In this document: in pieces, positions 16,410-24,568 of the stretch | How the letters are laid out: every line of letters begins with the position of its first letter | Position numbering within the stretch: the stretch's first letter is position 1 | NCBI GenBank assembly: GCA_045125095.1 | Contig: JBGVMW010000045.1 | Span: 1 to 35,084 of the forward strand | DNA: 35,084 bases | Source: JBGVMW01 sp045125095 | GTDB lineage: Bacteria; Bacillota; Clostridia; Lachnospirales; Lachnospiraceae | Reading direction: 5' to 3' | Program-made: the position numbers and the translations under genes | Notes under the pieces: generated by a model | Databases searched by the model: none | What the model saw: only the letters and a program-made list of their open reading frames with translations | What the model was told of the DNA's origin: nothing

Positions 16410-17428
16410 AAGGTTACTCCTTTTTCTCCGTCAACTACTTCACCTACAATGTAAGCTGTCTCACCTGCTGCCTTGATTGCTGCTAAAGTCTTATCTACGT
16501 CTGCCGGATCTACTGCAATCATCATACCGATACCCATGTTGTAAGTGTTATACATCATTTCTTCTGCAATGTTACCATCCTTCTGTAACATGCTGAAGAT
16601 TGGTGGTACAACATAGCTGTTCTTCTGAACCATTGCACGCTTACCTTCCGGAAGCATTCTTGGAATATTTTCATAGAAACCGCCACCTGTGATATGGCTA
16701 CAAGCCTTTACCGTTACACCTGCATTTTTAATATTTTTTAATGTCTGTACATAAATCTTGGTTGGTGTTAATAATGTTTCACCTAATGTAGCACCTAAGC
16801 TTTCAAAATATGTAGTCAAGGTATCTTTTTCCATACGGAATACTTTACGAACAAGTGAATAACCATTGCTGTGAATACCAGAAGATGCAATACCGATTAA
16901 TACATCCTTGTTCTTTAATTCTTTACCTGTGATTAATTTTGCTTCGTCTACTACACCCACTGCAAATCCTGCTAAATCATATTCATCAATTGGGTAAAAT
17001 CCTGGCATTTCTGCTGTTTCACCACCGATTAATGCAGCCCCTGACTGGCGACATCCTTCTGCAACACCACTTACGATAGTAGCAATTTTCTGTGGCTCAT
17101 TTTTTCCACATGCGATGTAATCTAAGAAGAATAATGGTTCGCCGCCTGCACATGCAATATCATTTACACACATAGCTACACAGTCAATACCGATGGTATC
17201 ATGCTTGTCTAAGATAAATGCTAATTTTAACTTAGTTCCAACACCATCTGTACCTGATACTAAGGTTGGCTTCTCCATATCTTTGAAAGCCGCCATGGAG
17301 AATGCTCCTGAGAAACCACCGATATCGGTTAATACTTCCGGACGCATTGTCTTAGCAATGTGCTCCTTCATTAATTTTACTGATTCGTATCCTGCTTCAA
17401 TATCTACGCCTGCGTTCTTGTAATCCAT
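16403..17428 (-). CDS. purM: Phosphoribosylformylglycinamidine cyclo-ligase
   Basis: A 341-residue AIR synthetase, which closes the imidazole ring with ATP. It shows the N-terminal start DYKNAGVDIEAGYE, the ATP-binding signature SGTDGVGTKLKLAF, DCVAMCVNDIACAGGEPLFF and GGETAEMPGFY. Length is typical. It lies 22 bases after purE and overlaps purN by 7 bases, so the three form a tight operon. Confidence 0.98.
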   Translation of the reverse strand: MDYKNAGVDIEAGYESVKLMKEHIAKTMRPEVLTDIGGFSGAFSMAAFKDMEKPTLVSGTDGVGTKLKLAFILDKHDTIGIDCVAMCVNDIACAGGEPLFFLDYIACGKNEPQKIATIVSGVAEGCRQSGAALIGGETAEMPGFYPIDEYDLAGFAVGVVDEAKLITGKELKNKDVLIGIASSGIHSNGYSLVRKVFRMEKDTLTTYFESLGATLGETLLTPTKIYVQTLKNIKNAGVTVKACSHITGGGFYENIPRMLPEGKRAMVQKNSYVVPPIFSMLQKDGNIAEEMMYNTYNMGIGMMIAVDPADVDKTLAAIKAAGETAYIVGEVVDGEKGVTLC

Positions 17429-17450
17429 AGTTTTCTTTTCCTTTCTTATC

Positions 17451-17963
17451 TTACATCTGTTTCATGTATTCTTTATAACCAACCTGGTCAAGTTTTTCAG
17501 CTTTTGCTTCTACCTGCTCTTTTAATTTTGCAGAGTATGCTTTTAACTTATCTAATAATGCTGCATCTGAGGTTGCTAATATTTTAGCTGCTAATAACCC
17601 TGCATTTGCACCTCCATTGATTGCAACAGTTGCTACCGGAATTCCCGAAGGCATCTGAACGATGGAATATAAAGAATCCCTTCCACCTAAGGATGTTGTA
17701 TGCATAGGAATACCAATGACTGGCATTGGGAATATTGCTGCACACATTCCTGGTAAATGTGCTGCCATACCTGCGCCGGCAATAATTACCTTAAAGCCTT
17801 TTTCCTCTGCGGTTTTTGCATATTCGAAGAACACATCCGGTTCTCTGTGAGCGGAAATGATTGTCATTTCATAATCAATCCCTAACTCCTCCAAAATATC
17901 TGCTGCCTTGCTCATTACAGGCATATCAGAATCGCTTCCCATTACAATGCCAACTTTAGCCAT
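17451..17963 (-). CDS. purE: N5-carboxyaminoimidazole ribonucleotide mutase
   Basis: A 170-residue class I PurE that shifts the carboxyl group of N5-CAIR to CAIR. It contains GSDSDMPVM at the N-terminus, SAHREPD, and GAGMAAHLPGM with the catalytic histidine. No purK is adjacent. It is the first gene of the purE-M-N-D group; its promoter is at 18060-18088 and AAAGGAG precedes the ATG. Confidence 0.98.
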   Translation of the reverse strand: MAKVGIVMGSDSDMPVMSKAADILEELGIDYEMTIISAHREPDVFFEYAKTAEEKGFKVIIAGAGMAAHLPGMCAAIFPMPVIGIPMHTTSLGGRDSLYSIVQMPSGIPVATVAINGGANAGLLAAKILATSDAALLDKLKAYSAKLKEQVEAKAEKLDQVGYKEYMKQM

Positions 17964-18059
17964 TCGTCATTCTCCTTTTCTATACTTCATATTGTCACAA
18001 TCTTATGTACTCCTTTGTAATGACCTGATAAGTACACGATCGCAATCGAATCCGTAACA

Positions 18060-18088
18060 AGTATACGTTATTTTTTCTTTTACTGCAA
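18060..18088 (-). promoter_or_regulatory. Promoter of the purE operon
   Basis: On the minus strand: -35 TTGCAG (18083-18088), 17-base spacer, -10 TATACT (18060-18065). The leader to the purE ATG is about 90 bases. I looked for a purine riboswitch in it and did not find the conserved core. Confidence 0.78.
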
Positions 18089-18221
18089 CTGTTTTTCTTA
18101 TTCTTTGTCGAAATATTCCATTATTCGTTACCATTCAGACGTATTTGTATCAACACGGATATATTGCCATAGAGATAAAAATGTATTAATAAATTCTGAT
18201 TTGTGTGGGTGATTATCAACT

Positions 18222-18852
18222 GCTTGCTAGTTTATTGGAATGAGTTAGTTACGCTGTATCATAGTGGCAAGGGGTACGCCGCTGATAGCCGTAGCAGTGT
18301 CCTAAACAGACCGAGCCAACGTCTCGGTGAACTAACTGCTAAGACCCTCTAAGACACTCAGGAGAGCCTTCGTGCCTAAGAGGCTCTAACCAGTGGATTT
18401 CACCTCAACTAAGGACGGCTCGTAATCGTCTTGTTTAGGAAACTGCTACGGCTATCAGCGGCTGTGCGTTGGAATCGCTAGGTACGATTTTGGATTCCGC
18501 TAATTTAATTTGCACAACTAACTAAATTCAGTAATTGGGAACGAATTCAGCATACAGTGAAGATACAAATTATAAAAATACATTTTTAAATACATTCTAA
18601 CGATTTGCATTACAGAAATTTGAATATCCAATCGTCTTATTAGCGGAAGAAATCGTACCTAGCGTTACCAACACACAGCCCCTGCCAGCAACAGACACTT
18701 CCTAAACAAACGATTACGAGACGTCCTTAGTAGTTACACCGGAACGTTGGCTCGGTCTGTTTAGGAAGTGTCTGTTGCTGTCAGGGGCGTACTGTTTACC
18801 ACTATGATACAACGTACCTACCCCATTCCGATAAACCAGCGCCTTGCCACAT
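18222..18852. repeat. Giant nested palindrome of about 630 bp, gene-free
   Basis: The outer arms pair across the whole region: 18224-18277 matches the reverse complement of about 18790-18850 (shared TGTATCATAGTGG and TACGCC), and 18463-18515 matches that of about 18630-18677 (shared CGCTAGGTACGATTT and CCGCTAAT). Each half is itself a hairpin. Stem A pairs 18278-18308 with 18432-18462; stem B pairs 18678-18708 with 18758-18788; each matches at about 30 of 31 positions. Both loops share CTAAACAGACCGAGCCAACGT; loop A has about 75 extra bases with its own hairpins. The central 18530-18625 is AT-rich and unpaired. No open frame or T-run terminator fits. Function unknown. Confidence 0.88.
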
Positions 18853-18880
18853 CCATACAAATCAGAATTCAAAGCACACT

Positions 18881-20956
18881 TTACAACTCTAAAAATGGTC
18901 TATTCAGTTCTTCCGTACCTTCCAAAACAAATCGTCCATCCTGAATAATCAGTATTCTGCCTCCATCTTTTCCAATTACTGCCAATTCTTTCAACTCTTT
19001 ATATGGAATCGTAATATCCGTATGGCAATTCATATACGCCTTGCTCACATCTTCCTTGCGAAGGATAGACACCTCATTATCTTTAGCCATAATCTGTCTG
19101 CCATCCGGATTATAGGTCTTGCTGTCCTCTGCCCAGGAATAACAGGTATCCCCCACCGCAAAGTGCGGTCCCATTTTTTCTGCTATTAATATAGGAAGCT
19201 TGTCACCTATCTGGTATTTCTCTGCCATGACATATGCCGTGGTGTTCGTACCAATCGCAAATTCACCCATCGGAAGCGTCTCATGGTTCATCATAATATT
19301 TTCTTTGATATATTTCCTGTTTTCTTCTTCCGTCTCAAAATTACCACAACTATAATCAGAAATCATTCCGTCTGTAAATGTAATTTTTAGATCCATGAAT
19401 TTTAACTCATTCAAATACACTTCACTGACATGAAGCACACCATTCGTACCTGTAAGTTTTGGCGAGGTAAATACTTCTCCAACCGGAATGTTGACATCTG
19501 CCACACAATTCTCAAAATTTGTCTGAGTAGCCGGATCTGGTAAAGGTGGTAACTGTATGGTAAGCTTTGTCTGGTTCTCACCGCTTCCTATAACTTCTAC
19601 TGTATCACCTTTATCTAATGCTTCAATTATCTTCTGCTGGATAGTGGCATATAGTTCATAATCCAGCGTATTGATTTTCACAATTTCCTCAAAAACTTCC
19701 GGATAATTGTCACCAATCTCCGGCAACGGATACGCAATTATAGTAAAACTGCGCTCATCCCCCGGAATGTATTCATTTACAATCTGTCCTGCTTCATTAG
19801 AATATGCCACACTTAGTTTTTCCTGCTTTTTCGTAAGGTGATATGCCGCCTTGCAATAAGAAGGGGTGAATGGAATCTCTCCAAATGTTTCTACTACTGC
19901 TGGTCCGGCATGAACAGCAGCTAACTGCTTATACTGCTCATAAGCACTCCGTAGTACACCTAATTTTCGTTCATTTAAGTTGCTGTCTAAATACAGCGCA
20001 TTATCATCCTTATGATCATAATCATACTGCTTGTTTGCCTGGGTAGATGTATAACCAATCCGATGATTCTTATTTTTGTTAATTGAATTCACTGCCGCAC
20101 GGTAAATCACACATTCCAATCCTATTTCTTCAAACTGTTTCACCGCTTCCCGCATAACTGCTTCAAAACCAACCGGATAACGAACATTTACCGTTTTTTT
20201 CTTGGACAAATCAATGCCAGCTAACTCAAAGCCTTTGCGATAGCCTTCTGTATAAGTGGCTGCCATGGAAGTAAGCTTTTCTGCCGGCAACGTCATAAGA
20301 TGCTTCGCTGTTTCTATCTCATTTTTGCCAATATATTCTCCATAATAATAGAGATAACGTAAATCAGACAAATCCGATTCCATAATAATCTTTGTTGCAA
20401 AATCAAGCGTAGTATCTAATGCTTCTCGAATTCGATATGTGACTGTAATATCACTATAATCGCTGATAAACCAATAAAGAGTGTCCTTTACTTCCTTTAT
20501 TTCCGGTAACTCCTGCTGTTCAAATAAATTATAAATCTCAATAAACAGCTCACACAGAATCGTAAATTCTTCCATTCTTCCTTCATGAACATACACAATC
20601 ATGCCACGAATCTCTGTATATAAAAAACAGAGCATCTGTCCAAAATCTTCGCCAAGTTGCTTTACACTGTAGGCAGGATTTGCATAGCTATTGTCATAAC
20701 AGGAAGGCAAAATATCCTCATACATGGTATGATTGATATTTTGCAATTCTTCTAATGATAACTCATACAACTTTCCACTCTCTACCAGTTCACTTACTTC
20801 CTTCATGTATAAAATGAATTCCGCTGTTTTTCCAAAATACTCTTTATATGGAGCCGGCGCATCATTCTGTTTCACCAGCTCTTCTATCCGCTCTAAGGAA
20901 AGAAGCATTCGCTCTTTCACTGCTTCATTTTCTTCAAACACATGGTAATAATTCAT
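18881..20956 (-). CDS. M29-type aminopeptidase with long N-terminal extension
   Basis: A 691-residue protein. The C-terminal part (about 300-690) resembles M29 (PepS/AmpS/AmpT) metallo-aminopeptidases, with candidate metal ligands in GEVFTSP, GEFAIGTN, GPHFAVGDT and CHTDITIPY. Usual M29 enzymes have about 370-410 residues, so about 290 N-terminal residues are extra; they look helical, with no known motif. No signal peptide is seen, so it should act in the cytosol on peptides. A small membrane protein gene ends 4 bases upstream of its start, which suggests co-transcription. Confidence 0.87.
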   Translation of the reverse strand: MNYYHVFEENEAVKERMLLSLERIEELVKQNDAPAPYKEYFGKTAEFILYMKEVSELVESGKLYELSLEELQNINHTMYEDILPSCYDNSYANPAYSVKQLGEDFGQMLCFLYTEIRGMIVYVHEGRMEEFTILCELFIEIYNLFEQQELPEIKEVKDTLYWFISDYSDITVTYRIREALDTTLDFATKIIMESDLSDLRYLYYYGEYIGKNEIETAKHLMTLPAEKLTSMAATYTEGYRKGFELAGIDLSKKKTVNVRYPVGFEAVMREAVKQFEEIGLECVIYRAAVNSINKNKNHRIGYTSTQANKQYDYDHKDDNALYLDSNLNERKLGVLRSAYEQYKQLAAVHAGPAVVETFGEIPFTPSYCKAAYHLTKKQEKLSVAYSNEAGQIVNEYIPGDERSFTIIAYPLPEIGDNYPEVFEEIVKINTLDYELYATIQQKIIEALDKGDTVEVIGSGENQTKLTIQLPPLPDPATQTNFENCVADVNIPVGEVFTSPKLTGTNGVLHVSEVYLNELKFMDLKITFTDGMISDYSCGNFETEEENRKYIKENIMMNHETLPMGEFAIGTNTTAYVMAEKYQIGDKLPILIAEKMGPHFAVGDTCYSWAEDSKTYNPDGRQIMAKDNEVSILRKEDVSKAYMNCHTDITIPYKELKELAVIGKDGGRILIIQDGRFVLEGTEELNRPFLEL

Positions 20957-20960
20957 ATCA

Positions 20961-21275
20961 TTACACTCCTATCAGAAATACACATATCCACAAAAACAAG
21001 AGCAATATATTGCTGACTGCACCTATTTTTGAAAAAATATAATACTTGTCTTCCTCCCAAAAACTCATTATGGACGAAGTAAGACCTATAACTGACAGAC
21101 TAATAGACACCAATCCCAAAGAGGAAATTGTCACATCTGCCTGCCCTTTTTCCTGAAAAGAAAAATACACTACAAGCACAAAAACAGCAAGGGCAAGGAC
21201 GGCAAGCACCGTTCCTACTATTCCCTTTGCTGTATGCTTTTTATCCGTATAAATATATTTTCGTAACCGAAACAT
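20961..21275 (-). CDS. Small three-segment membrane protein (DUF6142-like)
   Basis: A 104-residue protein with a basic N-terminus and three hydrophobic segments (about 17-40, 48-68, 80-102). It resembles the small uncharacterised membrane proteins that I recall as DUF6142, often placed directly before M29 peptidase genes in Lachnospiraceae. It ends 4 bases before the peptidase start. No functional residues are obvious. Confidence 0.75.
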   Translation of the reverse strand: MFRLRKYIYTDKKHTAKGIVGTVLAVLALAVFVLVVYFSFQEKGQADVTISSLGLVSISLSVIGLTSSIMSFWEEDKYYIFSKIGAVSNILLLFLWICVFLIGV

Positions 21276-21328
21276 AACTATTTCCTATCCTTACTCTACT
21301 TCACTTTCTGTCAAGTACAATGGAACTT

Positions 21329-21787
21329 CTAGCGTTTGCTTATCCGCTGTACCAGCTTCTGACCAAGTCTCAAGCATATATATCCAGCTAATCCGCCTAT
21401 CGTGTTCAAAAATAAATCATCCACATCAAAGGTTCCCACCTTGAAAATCAACTGCATCACTTCTATCAGCAGACTCAAATCAAAGGAAAGGAGCAGGATT
21501 AGCAACGCCCCTACCGGCTTTTTTTTCATAAGGGGAACACAAAAGCCAAAAGGCATAAAGGCTGCCACATTTCCCAAAAGATTAATGATTACAGCCTTCA
21601 TTCCTACTAAATTTTTGTATTTCACGTACAAAAGAATGGTATCAAACAGCTTGAGATTGTACCTATATTCCAAATGCACTTCCGTTCTACCATATGCTTC
21701 TGACAAAATCGTATAGTAGAACAACACTCCAATATATGCGATAAAACAAAGCACTAACAGAAAATGATATTTCTCCTTACCCTTCAT
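21329..21787 (-). CDS. VanZ-like family membrane protein
   Basis: A 152-residue protein with about four transmembrane segments. It has the VanZ-family pattern: an N-terminal segment, LLGNVAAFMPFGFCVPL, LLSFDLSLLIEVMQLIFKVG, and FDVDDLFLNTIGGLAGY. VanZ proteins are linked to teicoplanin or other lipophilic-compound tolerance in some hosts, but most chromosomal members have no known role. It lies between a 51-residue gene and the DUF6142-like gene on the same strand. Confidence 0.9.
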   Translation of the reverse strand: MKGKEKYHFLLVLCFIAYIGVLFYYTILSEAYGRTEVHLEYRYNLKLFDTILLYVKYKNLVGMKAVIINLLGNVAAFMPFGFCVPLMKKKPVGALLILLLSFDLSLLIEVMQLIFKVGTFDVDDLFLNTIGGLAGYICLRLGQKLVQRISKR

Positions 21788-21790
21788 GTA

Positions 21791-21946
21791 TTAAAACAGT
21801 AAGGTAGATTTATTTTTCAATAATCTGCCACCCTGAATTAATAAAACGATTCCTGTTGTTAATCCTGTCACTAATGCGATAATTCCAAGTGCAATGCTAC
21901 CAGCACCAGCACTTTTCATAGTTTTATATGCTTTTTCATTATTCAT
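21791..21946 (-). CDS. 51-residue small membrane protein
   Basis: A short gene with a good ribosome site (GGAGA about 8 bases before ATG). The product has a short charged N-terminus (NNEKAYKTMKS), one glycine-rich hydrophobic segment (about residues 14-42, GSIALGIIALVTGLTTGIVL) and a basic tail. It sits 3 bases before the VanZ-like gene and 11 bases after pyrE, so it is likely part of the pyrE transcript. No known family was recognised. Confidence 0.72.
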   Translation of the reverse strand: MNNEKAYKTMKSAGAGSIALGIIALVTGLTTGIVLLIQGGRLLKNKSTLLF

Positions 21947-21957
21947 ATTGCATTCTC

Positions 21958-22632
21958 CTATTTGACTCCGTACTGTTCATAGTATGCGTCAATTGCCGCT
22001 TTACATACATCATCAATTACAATTTTTCCATTACATGGCTTATTGTATAAATGCTCTACTACATCTTCCATAGAAACAATTGCATTTGCTGGGAAACCAT
22101 ATTTTTCTTTGATTTCTACTAATGCACTCTGCTCTCCTTTTCCGCGCTCCATACGGTTTAAGGATACCATAAGACCAACGATTTCCACGTCTCCCTGCTC
22201 CATGATAATTGGGAATGTTTCTTCAATTGACTTACCGGAAGTTGTTACATCTTCAATGATTACCACTTTATCTCCATCGTGAATCGGGCTTCCTAATAAA
22301 ATTCCTGTATCACCGTGGTCTTTGATCTCTTTTCTGTTTGAGCAATAACGGATTTCTTTGCCGTATAACTCACTAAATGCCATAGTCGTTGCTACACTAA
22401 GTGGAATTCCCTTGTAAGCAGGTCCGAATAACACATCAAAATCAGCACCATAATGTTCGTAAATCGCCTTTGCATAATACTCACCTAATTTGCGAAGCTG
22501 CTTACCTGTTACATAAGCTCCGGCATTCATAAAAAATGGAGATTTTCTTCCGCTTTTTAAAGTAAAATCTCCGAATTTTAATACATCACATCCTACCATA
22601 AATTCAATAAATTCCTGTTTATACTGTTCCAT
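21958..22632 (-). CDS. pyrE: Orotate phosphoribosyltransferase
   Basis: A 224-residue enzyme that makes OMP from orotate and PRPP. Key parts are LKSGRKSPFFMNAG, the catalytic loop region EIRYCSNRKEIKDHGD, and the PRPP-binding motif VVIIEDVTTSGKSIEET. Length fits the type I Firmicutes form. AGGAGG precedes the ATG. No other pyr gene is near, since the integrative element begins directly upstream; the gene may depend on read-through from int or on an unseen promoter. Confidence 0.97.
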   Translation of the reverse strand: MEQYKQEFIEFMVGCDVLKFGDFTLKSGRKSPFFMNAGAYVTGKQLRKLGEYYAKAIYEHYGADFDVLFGPAYKGIPLSVATTMAFSELYGKEIRYCSNRKEIKDHGDTGILLGSPIHDGDKVVIIEDVTTSGKSIEETFPIIMEQGDVEIVGLMVSLNRMERGKGEQSALVEIKEKYGFPANAIVSMEDVVEHLYNKPCNGKIVIDDVCKAAIDAYYEQYGVK

Positions 22633-22642
22633 TTTATAAAAA

Positions 22643-22676
22643 CCTCCTGTATTTACAGGGGTTCCGGAGAACCCCT
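22643..22676 (-). promoter_or_regulatory. pyrE leader with two mutually exclusive hairpins
   Basis: In the pyrE mRNA, hairpin 1 pairs AGGGGTTC with GAACCCCT (22669-22676 with 22657-22664, loop TCCG). Hairpin 2 pairs CCTGT with ACAGG (22655-22659 with 22646-22650) and includes half of the ribosome site AGGAGG (22643-22648). Both need bases 22657-22659, so they cannot form together. Hairpin 1 would free the ribosome site. This may be a simple control device or chance; hairpin 2 is weak. Confidence 0.5.
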
Positions 22677-22694
22677 TATTCTCAAAATAGCCTT

Positions 22695-22716
22695 ACTACA
22701 CACTTACTACACACTT
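22695..22716. repeat. Tandem 11-bp repeat, candidate integrase arm site
   Basis: ACTACACACTT occurs twice in direct tandem. It lies about 135 bases past the integrase gene, near the presumed element end. Tn916-type integrases bind short direct repeats (DR2) near each end by their N-terminal domain, and this pair has that placement. The function is inferred. Confidence 0.5.
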
Positions 22717-22731
22717 TGCACGCTAGCTACG

Positions 22732-22853
22732 AGCCATGCACGGATAAGATTGAATTGTCCGTTGGGTGCTTGCACACATAAGGACAAGTTCAAGCTTAGA
22801 CGTATACGGCAACAGCCGTGACCGAGAAAGCTCCGCTTTCGAGGTGCATGGCT
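22732..22853. repeat. Cloverleaf-like inverted repeat at the int end
   Basis: A perfect 10-bp outer stem AGCCATGCAC/GTGCATGGCT (22732-22741 with 22844-22853) encloses three hairpins: TTGAATTGTCC with GGACAAGTTCAA (22750-22760 with 22782-22793), ACGGC-AACA-GCCGT (22806-22819), and GAAAGC-TCC-GCTTTC (22826-22840). It touches the int stop codon. It could be a recombination or protein-binding structure of the element, or a transcript end. Confidence 0.65.
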
Positions 22854-23994
22854 ACACAGCTCTCTCCATCTTCATCATCTCTGTAAACAGTGTATCCTCT
22901 GTCACATGACAATACAAATCCATTGTCATCTGCAAGGAGCCATGTCCGAGAATCTTCTGTAATGTCTTTGGCTGCATTCCGTTCTCAATCGCTCTGGTTG
23001 CAAAAGTATGTCTTAAGCAATGTGGTGAAAACATCTCATAGTCAGGATGCTCTTTTCGAATCCGGTTTACAATGGCACCGATTGCCTCCTGCACTATGAA
23101 CTGTTGTGTAGGTCTGTTGTTTTTCGTAACAAACACCAAGCCCCTGTACTGTTCCTCTGTTTCGATTCCCTTAAAGAGAATCTTCTGTTTTTGAATGCGC
23201 TGTCGTTTCAATGCCTCCAACGCCCTCGTGGTTAATGGAATCGTTCGTCTTCCATTCTTGGTCTTTGCATCATGCATCTCAAAAATGTACTTACCACCTT
23301 TTTGAAAATAGCATAATGTATGACGGACATACAGTACCTTCTTTTCAAAATCAATGTCCTTCCACTGAACACCACAAAGCTCACCGATACGCATTCCGGT
23401 TTCTATGGCAAGCACAAACAGATTATAGTAGAAACTACTCTGTGCCTCACCTAAAAACAACTCTGCTTCACTTACCGTCAGTACACGTCTTTCCTTCTTA
23501 TCTTCCTTGGAAATCACCGTGTTTAATTGCTTTGCAACATTTTTTGTAAGTAAATCAGAGTCGATTGCTTTTTCCAGCATATCCACCAGAATCTTCTTCG
23601 TATTCTTTCTGGCATTGTCAGAAACAAGTTCATTGAGTGCATTCTGCATGATAATCAGGTTTAACGATGTCAGCTTACGCCACCCAAGCTCCTTCTGTAT
23701 CCGCTTATAATGTGTGGAATAGGATTCCTTAGTGGAATTCCTGCAATTCTTCTTACAGGTATTCATCCAAATCTCATACCACTCATCAAGGGTTACATCC
23801 TTGGTGACAACATTCAGTGCCTTCTCATCCTCGTACTGTTCCTCCCGCATCCTTTTACGAAGCTCATTCAGATTGCTTGCGTATATGGTCTGCGTCTTGC
23901 CGAAACGATTCACAAATCGTCCCTGATAAAGTCCATCACTCTTTCTCTGCGTAATGCCTTTACCAAGTTCTTTACCTTTTATGGATTTACCCAT
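22852..23994 (-). CDS. int: Tyrosine recombinase, Tn916-type integrase
   Basis: A 380-residue site-specific recombinase. In order: an N-terminal arm-binding domain with SDGLYQGRFVNRFGKTQTIY, a SAM-like core-binding domain (TLDEWYEIWM), and a catalytic domain with the first arginine in ETGMRIGELCGVQW, HCLRHTFATR, the LGHGS histidine and the tyrosine nucleophile in MDLYCHVTED. The start is the ATG at 23994 with AAGGAGG seven bases upstream; an earlier in-frame ATG at 24036 lies in the leader just after the -10 and lacks a site. It drives integration and excision of the element at 22.7-27.6 kb, with the adjacent excisionase. Confidence 0.96.
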   Translation of the reverse strand: MGKSIKGKELGKGITQRKSDGLYQGRFVNRFGKTQTIYASNLNELRKRMREEQYEDEKALNVVTKDVTLDEWYEIWMNTCKKNCRNSTKESYSTHYKRIQKELGWRKLTSLNLIIMQNALNELVSDNARKNTKKILVDMLEKAIDSDLLTKNVAKQLNTVISKEDKKERRVLTVSEAELFLGEAQSSFYYNLFVLAIETGMRIGELCGVQWKDIDFEKKVLYVRHTLCYFQKGGKYIFEMHDAKTKNGRRTIPLTTRALEALKRQRIQKQKILFKGIETEEQYRGLVFVTKNNRPTQQFIVQEAIGAIVNRIRKEHPDYEMFSPHCLRHTFATRAIENGMQPKTLQKILGHGSLQMTMDLYCHVTEDTLFTEMMKMERAV

Positions 23995-24008
23995 ATCTGC
24001 CTCCTTCC

Positions 24009-24076
24009 AGCGTGTATATACGTTGAAAGGAACCATCAGTCCATCCGATTATAGCATATACACGCTTAATTTTCAA
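24009..24076 (-). promoter_or_regulatory. int promoter with 11-bp inverted repeat
   Basis: On the minus strand: -35 TTGAAA (24071-24076), 17-base spacer, -10 TATAAT (24048-24053). The perfect inverted repeat AGCGTGTATAT/ATATACACGCT (24009-24019 with 24056-24066) has one arm inside the promoter spacer and the other in the leader, a layout suited to an operator that loops or to excision protein binding. Confidence 0.8.
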
Positions 24077-24081
24077 TTAGT

Positions 24082-24114
24082 TTCATGGTCTTTTAATAAA
24101 TTCATGGTCTTTTT
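24082..24114. repeat. Direct repeat between xis and int
   Basis: TTCATGGTCTTTT occurs at 24082-24094 and 24101-24113, one start 19 bases after the other (near two helical turns). It sits just upstream of the int -35. It may be a binding site for the excisionase or another regulator; this is inference. Confidence 0.6.
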
Positions 24115-24130
24115 ACAAATGGAATTTCTC

Positions 24131-24310
24131 CTAGCATCCAATCTGATTCAAAAGCCATTCGTCCAGCTTGCCCTTGTGAGCATACAGTCTGTTTCCTATG
24201 CGAATCGCAAATACATCAGCATTTTCAGCCAACAACTCACGTGCCTTTGTCTGACCAATCCCCAAATAAGAGCAAAACTCTTTTACAGTCAATAAAGCCT
24301 TATCCTTCAT
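24131..24310 (-). CDS. xis: Excisionase, Tn916 Xis-like
   Basis: A 59-residue basic DNA-binding protein. It has the excisionase-type winged-helix pattern LLTVKEFCSYLGIGQTKARE, then FAIRIGNRLYAHKGKLDEWL. GAGGAGGT lies 6 bases before the ATG. Such proteins bend the element ends and direct the integrase toward excision. The gene lies 136 bases upstream of int on the same strand, the usual xis-int order. Confidence 0.9.
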   Translation of the reverse strand: MKDKALLTVKEFCSYLGIGQTKARELLAENADVFAIRIGNRLYAHKGKLDEWLLNQIGC

Positions 24311-24402
24311 TCTTCTACCTCCTCAAAATCCTATTTCTAAGCCAAACACAAATAAATTTCTGTTTTTTCTCCAAAAACATAGAACATTTGTTTGTGTCAT
24401 GT

Positions 24403-24421
24403 TATAATGGTTATGCGCATA
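24403..24421 (+). promoter_or_regulatory. Candidate promoter of the cargo genes
   Basis: A -10 TATAAT (24403-24408) is followed directly by the palindrome TATGCGCATA (24412-24421), a possible operator. No good -35 is seen at the right distance. The leader to the first cargo gene would be about 150 bases and holds no gene. Confidence 0.45.
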
Positions 24422-24568
24422 CCATTTCTTTTCAAAAGTAATCGTTTCTTATTAAAAACTATTACTCTCTCACTTATAGGAGATTTAGGAGGGGTTTTGC
24501 GGAAGTGTTTTTAAAAATAGTTGCAAAAAATTTTAAATATGTATATACAAGGCAGGTTTTACGGATAA

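Noticed and set aside
17964..18120. Purine riboswitch in the purE leader
   Set aside because: The leader is only about 90 bases after a clear promoter and lacks the conserved purine aptamer core.
18222..18852. CRISPR array
   Set aside because: The repeats are inverted, long and few, without regular spacers or cas genes.
23211..24295. Several plus-strand open frames opposite int and xis (for example 23211-23549 and 23954-24295)
   Set aside because: They lie opposite well-supported genes with clear motifs, lack ribosome sites, and have no recognisable domain; they are shadows of the integrase and excisionase.
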